Shown: one piece after another, positions 55,902 through 64,000 of the stretch | Position numbering within the stretch: position 1 is the first letter of the stretch | Layout of the letters: every line of letters starts with the position of its first letter | DNA from: Enterobacter mori | GTDB taxonomy: Bacteria; Pseudomonadota; Gammaproteobacteria; Enterobacterales; Enterobacteriaceae | Length of the DNA stretch: 64,000 nt | Direction of reading: 5' to 3' | Assembly: GCF_025244905.1 (NCBI RefSeq) | Contig: NZ_CP104285.1 | Span: 2,418,001 to 2,482,000 of the forward strand | Translations under genes and position numbers: made by a program | Notes under the pieces: generated by a model | Told to the model about the DNA's origin: nothing | Databases searched by the model: none | What the model saw: only the letters and a program-made list of their open reading frames with translations

Positions 55902-56339
55902 ATGAAAAAGCTCGTCGCAGTAACTTTTCTGAGCCTGGCCCTGGCGGGCTGCGTTAACCCGGGTAAAGCGTCCGTTCAGCCGGAGCAGCTTCAGAACCAC
56001 CGTTTCGTGCTGGAAAATGTCGACGGTAAAGCCATCACCAAAACAGCAACGCAGCCTGAAATAAGCTTTAGCGCGCTGTCAGATATCAGCCTGGTTAAAA
56101 ACATCACTGTCTCAGGCGTGATGTGTAACCGCTATAACGGACAGGGGAAATTGTCCGAAGGCGCGCTCACCGTTAAAACGCTGGCGATGACCCGGAAACT
56201 GTGCACTGACCCGCAGCTTAACGAACTGGATCAGGCCATTGGCGACATGCTGCGCAAAGGCGCAGAGGTCGACCTGACTGAAGACCAGTTAACGCTGGCG
56301 ACAGCCGAAAAGACGCTGATGTTTAAACGCGTTGAGTAA
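55902..56339 (+). CDS. hslJ: Heat-inducible META-domain lipoprotein HslJ
   Basis: 145 residues from MKKLVAVTFLS (E. coli 140). Lipobox LALAGC gives a lipid-anchored Cys. META domain: LQNHRFVLENVDGK, VSGVMCNRYNGQGK and LAMTRKLCTDPQLNELDQAI, with a conserved cysteine pair likely in a disulfide. E. coli HslJ is linked to novobiocin resistance. The ATG three codons earlier would place charge before the signal peptide and is less likely. Convergent with ydbJ (no gap). Confidence 0.93.
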   Translation: MKKLVAVTFLSLALAGCVNPGKASVQPEQLQNHRFVLENVDGKAITKTATQPEISFSALSDISLVKNITVSGVMCNRYNGQGKLSEGALTVKTLAMTRKLCTDPQLNELDQAIGDMLRKGAEVDLTEDQLTLATAEKTLMFKRVE

Positions 56340-56606
56340 TCAGTAGTTACCGCAAGATCCCACGGCAAGCGACTGTTCACTGCAGCGCTTGCCATTTGGC
56401 AACGCGCACATACCAATCGCAGATCCGTCAAGCTGGCGAGCAACCGATAACGAACCGCCAATCATTGCACAGTTGGCTTGACCGGAGCTTGACATCGCGG
56501 CTCTCATACCTGGCGTGACGTGCGCCGCCGTTGCCTGCTGAACAGGTTCACTACTACATGCCGACAACAATAATGCGGCACACCCTACCCAAAACGCTGA
56601 GCGCAT
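56340..56606 (-). CDS. ydbJ: DUF333 lipoprotein YdbJ
   Basis: 88 residues from MRSAFWVGCAA with GGGGAGAG before the ATG; equals E. coli YdbJ. Lipobox LLLSAC. The DUF333 half follows: SSGQANCAMIGGSLSVARQLDGSAIGMCALPNGKRCSEQ (paired cysteines). Envelope protein of unknown role. Adjacent to hslJ and nifJ as in E. coli. Confidence 0.9.
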   Translation of the reverse strand: MRSAFWVGCAALLLSACSSEPVQQATAAHVTPGMRAAMSSSGQANCAMIGGSLSVARQLDGSAIGMCALPNGKRCSEQSLAVGSCGNY

Positions 56607-56876
56607 GTTCTCTCCCCCATGAATAATGACAAACCTATGCATAATAGGCACGCGGCGCCGCATCGTCGAGAGTGGATGTGCGTATTTATGCGCTCCAGAA
56701 ACAATTTCTCGCAATTTTTCCGGCAAAACTTTGATCTACTCATTGATGCCGGGAATATCGAGGACACAAAAGCGAAAATCGCAAAACCTGAGCTTTGCTA
56801 AAATAAAAGGATAATTATCAGGGCTTGTTGCCGTTATACAGGCCCCTCTTTTTGCGCAATGTAAGGGTGTCGTCCT

Positions 56877-59800
56877 ATGCAAACTATTGACGGTAATGGT
56901 GCAGTCGCGTCAGTTGCGTTCCGTGCCAGCGAAGTTATCGCCATCTACCCGATTACGCCAAGTTCCACGATGGCCGAACAGGCGGATGCCTGGGCCGGAA
57001 ACGGGGTAAAAAACGTCTGGGGGGATGTCCCACGCGTGGTTGAAATGCAGTCCGAAGCGGGCGCGATTGCCGCGGTACACGGGGCGCTTCAGACAGGTGC
57101 CTTGTCCACGTCGTTTACTTCCTCTCAGGGATTGCTGCTGATGATCCCGACGTTATACAAATTAGCCGGGCAGTTGACGCCATTTGTGCTGCATGTCGCC
57201 GCACGCACGGTCGCGACTCACGCCCTCTCCATCTTTGGCGATCACTCAGACGTGATGGCGGTCCGTCAGACGGGCTGCGCCATGCTGTGCGCCAGTAGCG
57301 TCCAGGAGGCACAGGACTTCGCGCTGATTTCGCATATCGCGACGCTGAAAAGCCGCGTGCCGTTTATTCATTTCTTTGATGGGTTCCGCACTTCCCACGA
57401 AATCAACAAAATCGTTCCGCTGGCTGACGATACGATCCTCAATCTTCTGCCACAGGCTGAGATCGATGCGCACCGTGCTCGCGCCCTAAATCCGGAACAT
57501 CCTGTGATTCGCGGAACCTCTGCAAACCCGGATACCTATTTCCAGTCTCGTGAAGCGACCAACCCGTGGTACGACGCGGTTTATGACCATGTTGAACAGG
57601 CGATGAATGCGTTCGCCACCGCCACCGGACGGGAGTACAAACCGTTCGAATATTATGGCCATCCGCAGGCGGAACGCGTGATCGTGCTGATGGGCTCAGC
57701 CATCGGCACCTGTGAAGAAGTGGTGGATGAACTGCTGACCCGCGGCGAAAAGGTCGGCGTGCTTAAAGTGCGGCTTTATCGTCCGTTCTCAGCTAAGCAT
57801 TTGCTCTCAGCGCTTCCGGAGAGCGTGCGATCCGTTGCTGTTCTTGACCGTACCAAAGAACCGGGTGCGCACGCGGAACCGCTTTATCTGGACGTGATGA
57901 CGGCCCTGGCGGAAGCGTTTAATAGCGGCGAACGTGAAATGCTGCCGCGTGTCATTGGCGGGCGCTATGGCTTGTCATCCAAAGAGTTTGGCCCGGACTG
58001 CGTACTGGCGGTCTTTAACGAGCTGAATGCAGCGAAACCAAAACCGCGCTTTACGGTCGGCATTTATGATGATGTGACTAACTTGTCCCTGTCGCTGCCG
58101 GAAAACACCCTGCCCTCGACCGCCAAACTCGAAGCGCTGTTCTATGGTCTGGGCAGCGACGGAAGCGTCTCAGCAACCAAAAACAACATCAAAATCATCG
58201 GCAATTCGACGCCGTGGTATGCCCAGGGCTATTTCGTCTATGACTCCAAAAAAGCGGGCGGGCTGACCGTTTCCCACCTGCGCGTGAGCGAACACCCTAT
58301 TCGCTCGGCTTATCTTATCTCTCAGGCAGATTTTGTGGGCTGCCATCAGCTGCAGTTTATCGACAAATACCAGATGGCGGAGCGCCTGAAACCTGGCGGT
58401 ATTTTCCTGATTAACACTCCGTACAGCGCTGATGAAGTCTGGGCGCGGCTGCCGCAGGAAGTGCAGGCGGTGCTGAACCAGAAAAAAGCCCGCCTTTTTG
58501 TGATTAACGCCGCCAAAATTGCCCGCGAATGTGGCCTGGCGGCACGTATCAACACCGTGATGCAGATGGCCTTCTTCCATCTGACCAACATCCTGCCGGG
58601 CGACAGTGCGCTGATGGAGCTGCAGGGGGCGATAGCCAAAAGCTACAGCAGTAAAGGCCAGGAGCTCGTCGAGCGTAACTGGCAGGCGCTGGCGCTGGCG
58701 CGCGAATCGCTGTTTGAGGTACCGCTGCAGCAGGTGAATGCGGCCAGCCCGAACCGTCCTCCGGTGGTGTCCGACGCGGCGCCAGATTTCGTGAAAACCG
58801 TAACGGCGGCAATGCTGGCCGGTCTGGGCGATGCCCTGCCCGTCTCGGCGCTGCCGCCAGACGGTACCTGGCCAATGGGCACCACCCGTTGGGAAAAACG
58901 CAACATCGCCGAAGCGATCCCAATCTGGAAAGAAGAGCTGTGCACGCAGTGCAACCACTGCGTGGCGGCCTGCCCGCACTCGGCCATCCGTGCCAAGGTG
59001 GTTTCACCTGAAGAGATGGAAACCGCACCGGCCAGCCTTCACTCCCTGGATGTGAAATCCCGCGACATGCGCGGACAGAAATACGTTCTGCAGGTCGCCC
59101 CTGAAGACTGTACAGGCTGTAACCTGTGCGTCGAAGTGTGCCCGGCGAAAGATCGTCAAAACCCGGACATCAAAGCCATCAATATGATGTCGCGCCTCGA
59201 ACACGTTGAAGAAGAGAAAGTGAATTATGACTTCTTCCTGAACCTGCCGGAAATCGATCGCAGCAAGCTGGAACGTATTGATATTCGCACCTCACAGCTG
59301 ATTACCCCACTGTTCGAATACTCGGGTGCCTGCTCTGGCTGCGGAGAAACACCGTATATTAAACTGCTTACGCAGCTTTACGGCGACCGAATGCTGATCG
59401 CCAACGCTACCGGCTGCTCGTCTATTTACGGTGGTAACCTCCCTTCCACGCCATACACCACCGACGCTAACGGTCGCGGCCCGGCATGGGCGAACTCGCT
59501 GTTTGAAGATAACGCCGAGTTTGGCCTTGGCTTCCGGCTGACCGTCGACCAGCACCGCGCGCGCGTGATGCGTCTGCTGGAGCAGTTTGCCGATAAAATC
59601 CCTGCGGCACTGAATGATGCACTTCACTCGGAAGCCACGCCGGAAGTGCGGCGCGAGCAGGTCGCTGAACTGCGCAACGCGCTGCAGGGCGTTGAGGGTG
59701 CGGAACAAGTGTTGACGGATGCCGATGCGCTGGTTGAGAAATCTATCTGGCTGATCGGCGGCGACGGCTGGGCCTACGATATCGGCTTCGGCGGGCTTGA

Positions 59801-60401
59801 TCATGTTCTGAGTCTGACCGAAAACGTTAATATTCTTGTGCTGGATACGCAGTGTTATTCCAACACGGGCGGTCAGGCCTCTAAAGCGACACCATTAGGC
59901 GCTGTCACCAAATTTGGTGAGCACGGTAAACGCAAAGCGCGTAAAGATCTCGGCGTCAGCATGATGATGTACGGCCACGTTTACGTCGCGCAGATTTCAC
60001 TGGGTGCACAGCTTAATCAGACCGTGAAAGCGATTCAGGAAGCGGAAGCCTACCCTGGCCCATCGCTGATCATTGCCTACAGCCCTTGTGAGGAGCACGG
60101 CTATGATCTGGCTCTCAGCCACGATCAGATGCGTCAGCTCACAGCAACCGGCTTCTGGCCGCTGTACCGGTTCGACCCACGCCGTGCGGATGAAGGCAAA
60201 CTGCCGCTGGCGCTGGATTCACGTCCCCCATCTGATGCTCTTGCCGAGACGCTTATGCAGGAGCAGCGCTTCCGCCGCCTCAACGCGCAACAGCCTGAGG
60301 TAGCAGAACAGCTCTGGAAAGATGCCGCCGCGGATTTGCAAAAACGCTATGACTTCCTGGCGCAGATGGCCGGGAAAGCGGATAAAGCGACCAGCGAATA
60401 A
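56877..60401 (+). CDS. nifJ: Pyruvate : flavodoxin/ferredoxin oxidoreductase (NifJ/YdbK)
   Basis: 1174 residues, single-chain homodimeric PFOR. Converts pyruvate and CoA to acetyl-CoA, CO2 and reduced flavodoxin or ferredoxin. Domain order: N-terminal YPITPSSTMAEQAD, domain III GSDGSVSATKNN, two 4Fe-4S motifs LCTQCNHCVAACP (about 688) and CTGCNLCVEVCP (about 744), a third cluster site starting GACSGCGETPY (about 819), and the TPP motif GDGWAYDIGFGG (about 962). In E. coli it is induced by oxidative stress (SoxS) and supports low-oxygen metabolism. Ends at a strong terminator. Confidence 0.96.
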   Translation: MQTIDGNGAVASVAFRASEVIAIYPITPSSTMAEQADAWAGNGVKNVWGDVPRVVEMQSEAGAIAAVHGALQTGALSTSFTSSQGLLLMIPTLYKLAGQLTPFVLHVAARTVATHALSIFGDHSDVMAVRQTGCAMLCASSVQEAQDFALISHIATLKSRVPFIHFFDGFRTSHEINKIVPLADDTILNLLPQAEIDAHRARALNPEHPVIRGTSANPDTYFQSREATNPWYDAVYDHVEQAMNAFATATGREYKPFEYYGHPQAERVIVLMGSAIGTCEEVVDELLTRGEKVGVLKVRLYRPFSAKHLLSALPESVRSVAVLDRTKEPGAHAEPLYLDVMTALAEAFNSGEREMLPRVIGGRYGLSSKEFGPDCVLAVFNELNAAKPKPRFTVGIYDDVTNLSLSLPENTLPSTAKLEALFYGLGSDGSVSATKNNIKIIGNSTPWYAQGYFVYDSKKAGGLTVSHLRVSEHPIRSAYLISQADFVGCHQLQFIDKYQMAERLKPGGIFLINTPYSADEVWARLPQEVQAVLNQKKARLFVINAAKIARECGLAARINTVMQMAFFHLTNILPGDSALMELQGAIAKSYSSKGQELVERNWQALALARESLFEVPLQQVNAASPNRPPVVSDAAPDFVKTVTAAMLAGLGDALPVSALPPDGTWPMGTTRWEKRNIAEAIPIWKEELCTQCNHCVAACPHSAIRAKVVSPEEMETAPASLHSLDVKSRDMRGQKYVLQVAPEDCTGCNLCVEVCPAKDRQNPDIKAINMMSRLEHVEEEKVNYDFFLNLPEIDRSKLERIDIRTSQLITPLFEYSGACSGCGETPYIKLLTQLYGDRMLIANATGCSSIYGGNLPSTPYTTDANGRGPAWANSLFEDNAEFGLGFRLTVDQHRARVMRLLEQFADKIPAALNDALHSEATPEVRREQVAELRNALQGVEGAEQVLTDADALVEKSIWLIGGDGWAYDIGFGGLDHVLSLTENVNILVLDTQCYSNTGGQASKATPLGAVTKFGEHGKRKARKDLGVSMMMYGHVYVAQISLGAQLNQTVKAIQEAEAYPGPSLIIAYSPCEEHGYDLALSHDQMRQLTATGFWPLYRFDPRRADEGKLPLALDSRPPSDALAETLMQEQRFRRLNAQQPEVAEQLWKDAAADLQKRYDFLAQMAGKADKATSE

Positions 60402-60408
60402 GTCTACC

Positions 60409-60434
60409 TGCCCGGCTCGTCCGGGCATTTTTTT
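60409..60434 (+). terminator. Rho-independent terminator of nifJ
   Basis: TGCCCGG-CTCGT-CCGGGCA followed by TTTTTTT, 7 bases after the stop codon. Confidence 0.92.
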
Positions 60435-60439
60435 GCCAT

Positions 60440-60554
60440 AAAAAAAGCCCGATGTATTCACACCGGGCTAATCCAGATGATCACAGAAAACTATTTAGAT
60501 AACTAAATAATATTCACATCAATTATGGATGAAGACATCTTAAAGGCATATAAC
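60440..60554 (-). ncRNA. micC: Small regulatory RNA MicC
   Basis: Minus-strand transcript of about 115 nt between nifJ (ydbK) and ompN, the micC position in E. coli. The 5' end, GTTATATGCCTTTA (complement of 60541-60554), is identical to the E. coli MicC 5' seed that pairs with the ompC leader. The 3' end is a terminator: AGCCCGGTG...CATCGGGCT followed by seven T residues on the minus strand (60440-60446). The middle has diverged. MicC acts with Hfq and blocks translation of OmpC, and of OmpD in Salmonella. Confidence 0.9.
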
Positions 60555-60790
60555 GACGGCAACCTTACCTCTTTCCCCGAGCAATTAATAATTTTAGTTT
60601 TGTATATTTTCGGTTAATACATTCATGAAATCTATCAAGATTTCACCGGTATTATTTGGTTGAGAATTTACTTAAAACGTAACAAATATAATTACGACTC
60701 CTCATTGGGAGTGATTTAGCATGAGACATCTTTCCAGTGTGGAAAGTTCATCTAGTAATTAAATAAAAATGATTGCAAAGGAATATCACT

Positions 60791-61900
60791 ATGCAAAGAA
60801 AAGTACTGGCCCTCATGATTCCTGCGCTGTTAATGGCAGGCGCAGCACATGCAGCAGAAATTTATAATAAAGACGGTAACAAATTAGATCTGTACGGAAA
60901 AGTAGATGGTCTCCACTACTTTTCTGACGATGCGTCAAAAGATGGCGATCAAACCTATATGCGTCTGGGCTTCAAAGGCGAAACCCAAATCAACAACTTG
61001 ATGACCGGCTACGCACAGTGGGAATACAACGTTCAGGCTAACAACACCGAAGGGTCTGATAACCAGTCCTGGACGCGTCTGGCTTTCGCGGGTGTGAAAG
61101 TGGGTGATTATGGTTCATTCGATTATGGCCGTAACTATGGTGCGCTTTACGACGTGGAAGGCTGGACAGATATGCTGCCAGAATTCGGTGGCGACTCATA
61201 CACCTACGCCGATAACTTTATGACCGGCCGTGCAAACGGCGTGGCTACCTACCGTAATACCGACTTTTACGGCCTGGTGCAGGGTCTGAACTTTGCGCTG
61301 CAATACCAGGGCAAAAACGAATCCGGCAATAACAATCAGGAAGGGACCAACAACGGTCGTGATACGCGTCATGAGAACGGCGACGGTTTCGGTATCTCTA
61401 CCACCTATGATTTCGGCATGGGCTTCAGTGCAGGCGCGGCTTACACCTCTTCTGACCGTACCAACGATCAGGTTACACGTACAACCGCGGGCGGTGATAA
61501 AGCAGATGCATGGACTGCTGGCCTGAAATATGATGCCAACAATATCTACCTGGCGGCAATGTATTCCGAAACCCGCAATATGACGCCATACGGTGATAAC
61601 GAAGCTAATGTAGCTAACAAAACTCAGAACTTTGAAGTCACCGCTCAGTATCAGTTCGACTTTGGTCTACGTCCGGCGGTTTCTTACCTGCAGTCCAAAG
61701 GTAAAGATCTGGGCAACGGTCAGGGCGATCAGGACCTGGTTAAATATGCTGACGTAGGTGCCACCTACTATTTCAACAAAAACATGTCCACCTATGTTGA
61801 TTATAAAATCAACCTGTTGGACGAAGACGACAGCTTCTACAAAAATAACGGCATCAGTACTGACGATGTTGTTGCATTAGGCCTGGTTTACCAGTTCTGA
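60791..61900 (+). CDS. ompN: Outer-membrane porin OmpN
   Basis: 369 residues from [15 protein letters not shown] (E. coli OmpN 377); an upstream ATG in frame (60773) adds 6 residues and is less likely. The signal peptide ends at [13 protein letters not shown]. Trimeric 16-strand general porin; constriction loop 3 contains [17 protein letters not shown] with PEFGG. Ends in Phe (LVYQF) as required for assembly. OmpN is normally very weakly expressed in E. coli. Position beside nifJ and micC matches E. coli. The long leader 60555-60790 holds the promoter. Confidence 0.94.
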   Translation: MQRKVLALMIPALLMAGAAHAAEIYNKDGNKLDLYGKVDGLHYFSDDASKDGDQTYMRLGFKGETQINNLMTGYAQWEYNVQANNTEGSDNQSWTRLAFAGVKVGDYGSFDYGRNYGALYDVEGWTDMLPEFGGDSYTYADNFMTGRANGVATYRNTDFYGLVQGLNFALQYQGKNESGNNNQEGTNNGRDTRHENGDGFGISTTYDFGMGFSAGAAYTSSDRTNDQVTRTTAGGDKADAWTAGLKYDANNIYLAAMYSETRNMTPYGDNEANVANKTQNFEVTAQYQFDFGLRPAVSYLQSKGKDLGNGQGDQDLVKYADVGATYYFNKNMSTYVDYKINLLDEDDSFYKNNGISTDDVVALGLVYQF

Positions 61901-61908
61901 TCCTACGG

Positions 61909-61928
61909 GCCCGCAGCTTTCTGCGGGC
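61909..61928. terminator. Hairpin after ompN
   Basis: GCCCGCAG-CTTT-CTGCGGGC, an 8-bp perfect stem starting 8 bases after the ompN stop. There is no U-tract, so it is a 3' end stabiliser or a weak terminator. Confidence 0.6.
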
Positions 61929-61939
61929 TCAACACAGCG

Positions 61940-62137
61940 CTATACACCTTTTCTGACCAGCTCAGCGGCTTTGACGAACACCTCGTCTTCAACGCCATCG
62001 CCCTTCTGTCTGCCGAGCCTGACCAGTTCCTCAACTATACTTCCACGGTTGATCGGCTTCTGCGCTGAAACCAGCCCAATAACGGCAGCCCCAATCGCCA
62101 GCCCAACCAATCCTGTTTGTTCTTCTTTGTTCTTCAT
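61940..62137 (-). CDS. Small hypothetical membrane-associated protein
   Basis: 65 residues; GGGAG lies 8 bases before the ATG. One hydrophobic stretch (LVGLAIGAAVIGLVSA, residues 10-25) followed by a charged helical tail (EELVRLGRQKGDGVEDE). I do not recognise the family. It could be a single-span inner-membrane small protein. The opposite strand has an 86-codon ORF without support. Confidence 0.55.
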   Translation of the reverse strand: MKNKEEQTGLVGLAIGAAVIGLVSAQKPINRGSIVEELVRLGRQKGDGVEDEVFVKAAELVRKGV

Positions 62138-62212
62138 GATCGCGCTCCCTTGTACAACAGAAAAGCGTAGCAGGAATACAGTAAAAAGAATGTTTGTTAC
62201 GCCAACCGACGC

Positions 62213-62548
62213 TCATAACGAAGAAAAGTAATAAGCCGCCGCCATCGCTGCGATGCTCATGACAATACTGACTATAAAGTAGGTTTTGAAGGGCTGCTTT
62301 TGCGTTTTATGGCGAAAGAGCTGTTGTCCCAAAATGGCGCCAGGCCAACCTCCTGTCACCCCGAACGCCAGCAGAGTGGCTTCCGGGACTCTGCGCATGC
62401 CCTTTCGCGCCGCCATTTTATCGGCGCCATATATCGCCATCGTCAGCACATTGATGAATACGAACCACATGACAAGAGGATTCGAGGTAAAAAGGCTGCC
62501 AGTCGCAGCGAAAAAAAGAAGCAAATAACAAAAACGATTGAGTGTCAT
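62213..62548 (-). CDS. DUF1294 inner-membrane protein
   Basis: 111 residues from MTLNRFCYLLLF; upstream in-frame ATGs (62590, 62629) overlap a TATAAT box and lack ribosome sites, but they cannot be excluded. Three to four helices with the DUF1294 core: YGADKMAARKGMRRVPEATLLAFGVTGGWPGAILGQQLFRHKTQK in part. Such proteins are often fused to cold-shock domains; here it stands alone. Function unknown. Confidence 0.8.
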   Translation of the reverse strand: MTLNRFCYLLLFFAATGSLFTSNPLVMWFVFINVLTMAIYGADKMAARKGMRRVPEATLLAFGVTGGWPGAILGQQLFRHKTQKQPFKTYFIVSIVMSIAAMAAAYYFSSL

Positions 62549-62662
62549 AGCAGTGGCCAGGGGAATGTTGAGCGTATTCAGAGGTCGCATTATACGCAAT
62601 AACGTGAATGTATTTTGGCTGAAAGGCATCTGGCTTTAGAAAAGTTAAGTCCACTGAAATTT

Positions 62663-62788
62663 ATAAAGACTTTTTATCATTCCAACACCGCTGTAAAACA
62701 TGCTGGTATTCGTCGCCGGAATCCGTACCATACGCGGCATACTTTTGCCTGCTGGCTTTTATCTGCCAGTTCTAACCCGTCTTTCGAC
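62663..62788 (+). pseudogene. Phage tyrosine integrase remnant (C-terminal fragment)
   Basis: In one frame the segment reads KHAGIRRRNPYHTRHTFACW followed by LLSASSNPSF, which is the HxxR catalytic box region of Rac/P22-type integrases (usual form PYQTRHTFA). The rest of the gene, including the catalytic Tyr, is missing, and no start or ribosome site is seen. It ends 26 bases before ttcA, the integration target of Rac-type prophages, so it is the scar of a lost prophage. Confidence 0.72.
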
Positions 62789-62814
62789 CCTGCTGGCTCC
62801 GAAGGTAGTGATAA

Positions 62815-63750
62815 ATGCAAGAAAATCAAGATATTAACAAAAAAGAACAATACAACCTGAATAAGCTGCAAAAGCGTTTGCGCCGTAACGTAGGCGAAGC
62901 CATTGCAGACTTCAACATGATTGAAGAAGGCGACCGCATCATGGTTTGTCTGTCAGGGGGTAAAGACAGCTACACCATGCTGGAGATCCTGCGTAATCTT
63001 CAGCAAAGCGCACCGGTGAATTTTTCCCTGGTGGCGGTGAATCTCGACCAGAAACAGCCAGGATTCCCTGAGCACATTCTGCCAGAGTATCTGGAGAATC
63101 TGGGCGTTGAGTACAAAATAGTCGAAGAAAACACCTACGGGATTGTTAAAGAGAAGATCCCGGAAGGGAAAACGACCTGCTCGCTCTGCTCTCGCTTACG
63201 CCGCGGGATCCTATACCGTACCGCGACGGAGCTGGGCGCGACCAAAATTGCGCTCGGTCATCACCGCGACGATATCCTGCAAACGCTGTTCCTGAACATG
63301 TTCTACGGCGGCAAGATGAAAGGCATGCCGCCTAAGCTGATGAGCGATGACGGCAAGCACATTGTGATCCGCCCCCTCGCCTACTGCCGTGAAAAAGACA
63401 TTGAGCGCTTTTCTCAGGCTAAAGGTTTCCCGATCATTCCATGTAACCTGTGCGGCTCGCAGCCGAACCTGCAGCGTCAGGTTATTGGTGACATGCTGCG
63501 CGACTGGGACAAACGTTATCCGGGTCGGATCGAAACCATGTTCAGCGCGATGCAGAACGTCGTCCCTTCCCATCTCGCGGATGTAGAGTTATTCGACTTC
63601 AAAGGCATAAACCACGAATCAGAAGTGGTTAACGGTGGCGATCTGGCGTTTGACCGGGAAGAGATCCCAATGCAGCCTGCGGGCTGGCAGCCGGAAGAAG
63701 ATGACAGTCAGTTAGAAGAACTGCGTCTGAATGTGCTGGAAGTGAAATAA
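62815..63750 (+). CDS. ttcA: tRNA 2-thiocytidine synthetase TtcA
   Basis: 311 residues, equal to E. coli TtcA. Adenylates and thiolates cytidine 32 of several tRNAs, using a 4Fe-4S cluster. PP-loop SGGKDS at 47-52; cluster cysteines Cys122 and Cys125 in TTCSLCSR and a third in the IPCNLCGS segment. The 5' part of the gene is the attachment site of Rac-like prophages in E. coli; the integrase remnant just upstream fits this. The gene itself is intact. Confidence 0.96.
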   Translation: MQENQDINKKEQYNLNKLQKRLRRNVGEAIADFNMIEEGDRIMVCLSGGKDSYTMLEILRNLQQSAPVNFSLVAVNLDQKQPGFPEHILPEYLENLGVEYKIVEENTYGIVKEKIPEGKTTCSLCSRLRRGILYRTATELGATKIALGHHRDDILQTLFLNMFYGGKMKGMPPKLMSDDGKHIVIRPLAYCREKDIERFSQAKGFPIIPCNLCGSQPNLQRQVIGDMLRDWDKRYPGRIETMFSAMQNVVPSHLADVELFDFKGINHESEVVNGGDLAFDREEIPMQPAGWQPEEDDSQLEELRLNVLEVK

Positions 63751-63755
63751 AACGA

Positions 63756-63786
63756 AGCGTCTCAGAGAGATATCTGAGACGCTTTT
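63756..63786. terminator. Terminator between ttcA and dbpA
   Basis: AGCGTCTCAG-AGAGATAT-CTGAGACGCT followed by TTT. The 10-bp perfect stem sits 6 bases after ttcA and 6 before the dbpA stop, and can serve both convergent genes. Confidence 0.9.
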
Positions 63787-63791
63787 ATCCG

Positions 63792-64000
63792 TCACTTCAG
63801 CAGACGAACGCGGCAGGCTTTGCCTTTAATTTTACCGTTTTGCAGCTGCTTCCAGGCTTTATGCGCCACCGACTGGCGAACCGCCACGTAAACGTGCGCC
63901 GGATGAACCGCAATCTTTCCGATATCCGCCCCGTCCAGACCGATATCTCCGGTCAGCGCCCCTAACACATCACCCGGACGCATTTTGGCTTTTTTGCCGC
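63792..64000 (-). CDS. dbpA: ATP-dependent RNA helicase DbpA, 3' end (partial)
   Basis: The last 69 or so codons are visible; the gene continues past the right edge of the window. The sequence KAKMRPGDVLGALTGDIG...HPAHVYVAVRQSVAH...GKACRVRLLK is the C-terminal RNA-binding (DbpA/CsdA RRM-type) domain that recognises hairpin 92 of 23S rRNA. The full protein assembles the 50S ribosomal subunit. ttcA-dbpA convergence is as in E. coli. Confidence 0.93.
   Translation of the reverse strand, partial: GKKAKMRPGDVLGALTGDIGLDGADIGKIAVHPAHVYVAVRQSVAHKAWKQLQNGKIKGKACRVRLLK

Noticed and set aside
58170..58979. 269-codon open frame opposite nifJ
   Set aside because: Shadow ORF of a long conserved gene, no ribosome site and no recognisable domain.
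61971..62231. 86-codon plus-strand ORF after ompN
   Set aside because: It is opposite a small minus-strand ORF with a better start and ribosome site, and its Ser/Thr/Pro-rich product matches no family I know.

Overview
The window is chromosomal DNA of a member of the Enterobacteriaceae, most like Enterobacter and close relatives. Most genes are recognisable orthologues of the Escherichia coli 30-33 min region (narU-narZYWV-nhoA-yddH, pptA, yncG, ansP, yncE, yncD, mcbR, curA, mnaT, ydcZ, ydcY, ortT, patD, ydcVUTS, ydcR, hslJ, ydbJ, nifJ/ydbK, micC, ompN, ttcA, dbpA). Several blocks that E. coli K-12 lacks at these points are inserted between them. The DNA is GC-rich and gene-dense, with REP-type palindromes and one ERIC element between genes. 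I saw no tRNA, rRNA, CRISPR array or intact insertion sequence.

Region by region. (1) 1-9245: end of a NarU-type nitrate/nitrite transporter, the complete nitrate reductase Z operon, the arylamine acetyltransferase nhoA and the flavoprotein yddH. (2) 9281-15991, an inserted block between yddH and pptA: a full-length second elongation factor G, a divergent ArsR-type regulator, an unrecognised protein, and a divergent pair made of a 2-hydroxycarboxylate transporter and an NAD-type malic enzyme with a good CRP-like site between them. (3) 16031-16916: pptA and yncG, then a complete 127-bp ERIC repeat. (4) 17083-24591: an eight-gene minus-strand operon with two flavin monooxygenases, an M20 deacylase, a GNAT acetyltransferase and an amino-acid ABC transporter with two binding proteins. 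Its gene content matches the Bacillus ytm/yxe operons for salvage of S-modified cysteines.

(5) 24702-34743: a P-loop kinase-like gene, ansP, yncE, yncD with a Fur box, mcbR, curA, a XRE-cupin regulator, mnaT-ydcZ and ydcY, in E. coli order apart from the added regulator. (6) 34839-43210: an orphan DppA-like binding protein and the srfABC operon. SrfB has actin/Hsp70-type ATPase motifs, SrfC has a degenerate P-loop, and SrfA has one membrane helix. (7) 43331-45485: an alpha/beta hydrolase, the membrane toxin ortT, and a yeaR-yeaR-yoaG operon behind an NsrR-like site. (8) 45523-52572: patD-ydcVUTS and ydcR (polyamine/GABA metabolism).

(9) 52655-55775: a cold-shock-type zinc-ribbon protein and a cyanide-insensitive type cytochrome bd oxidase operon with its small third subunit. 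(10) 55902-64000: hslJ, ydbJ, nifJ, the small RNA micC, porin ompN, two small membrane proteins, a phage integrase remnant just upstream of ttcA (the Rac-type prophage target), ttcA, and the 3' end of dbpA.

The recurring theme is respiration and stress under low oxygen or nitrate/NO: NarZYWV, NarU, NsrR-controlled yeaR-yoaG, NifJ, bd oxidase and OrtT. Scavenging systems are set around it. The least understood parts are srfABC, the EF-G paralogue with its ArsR neighbour, and the sulfur-salvage-like operon.
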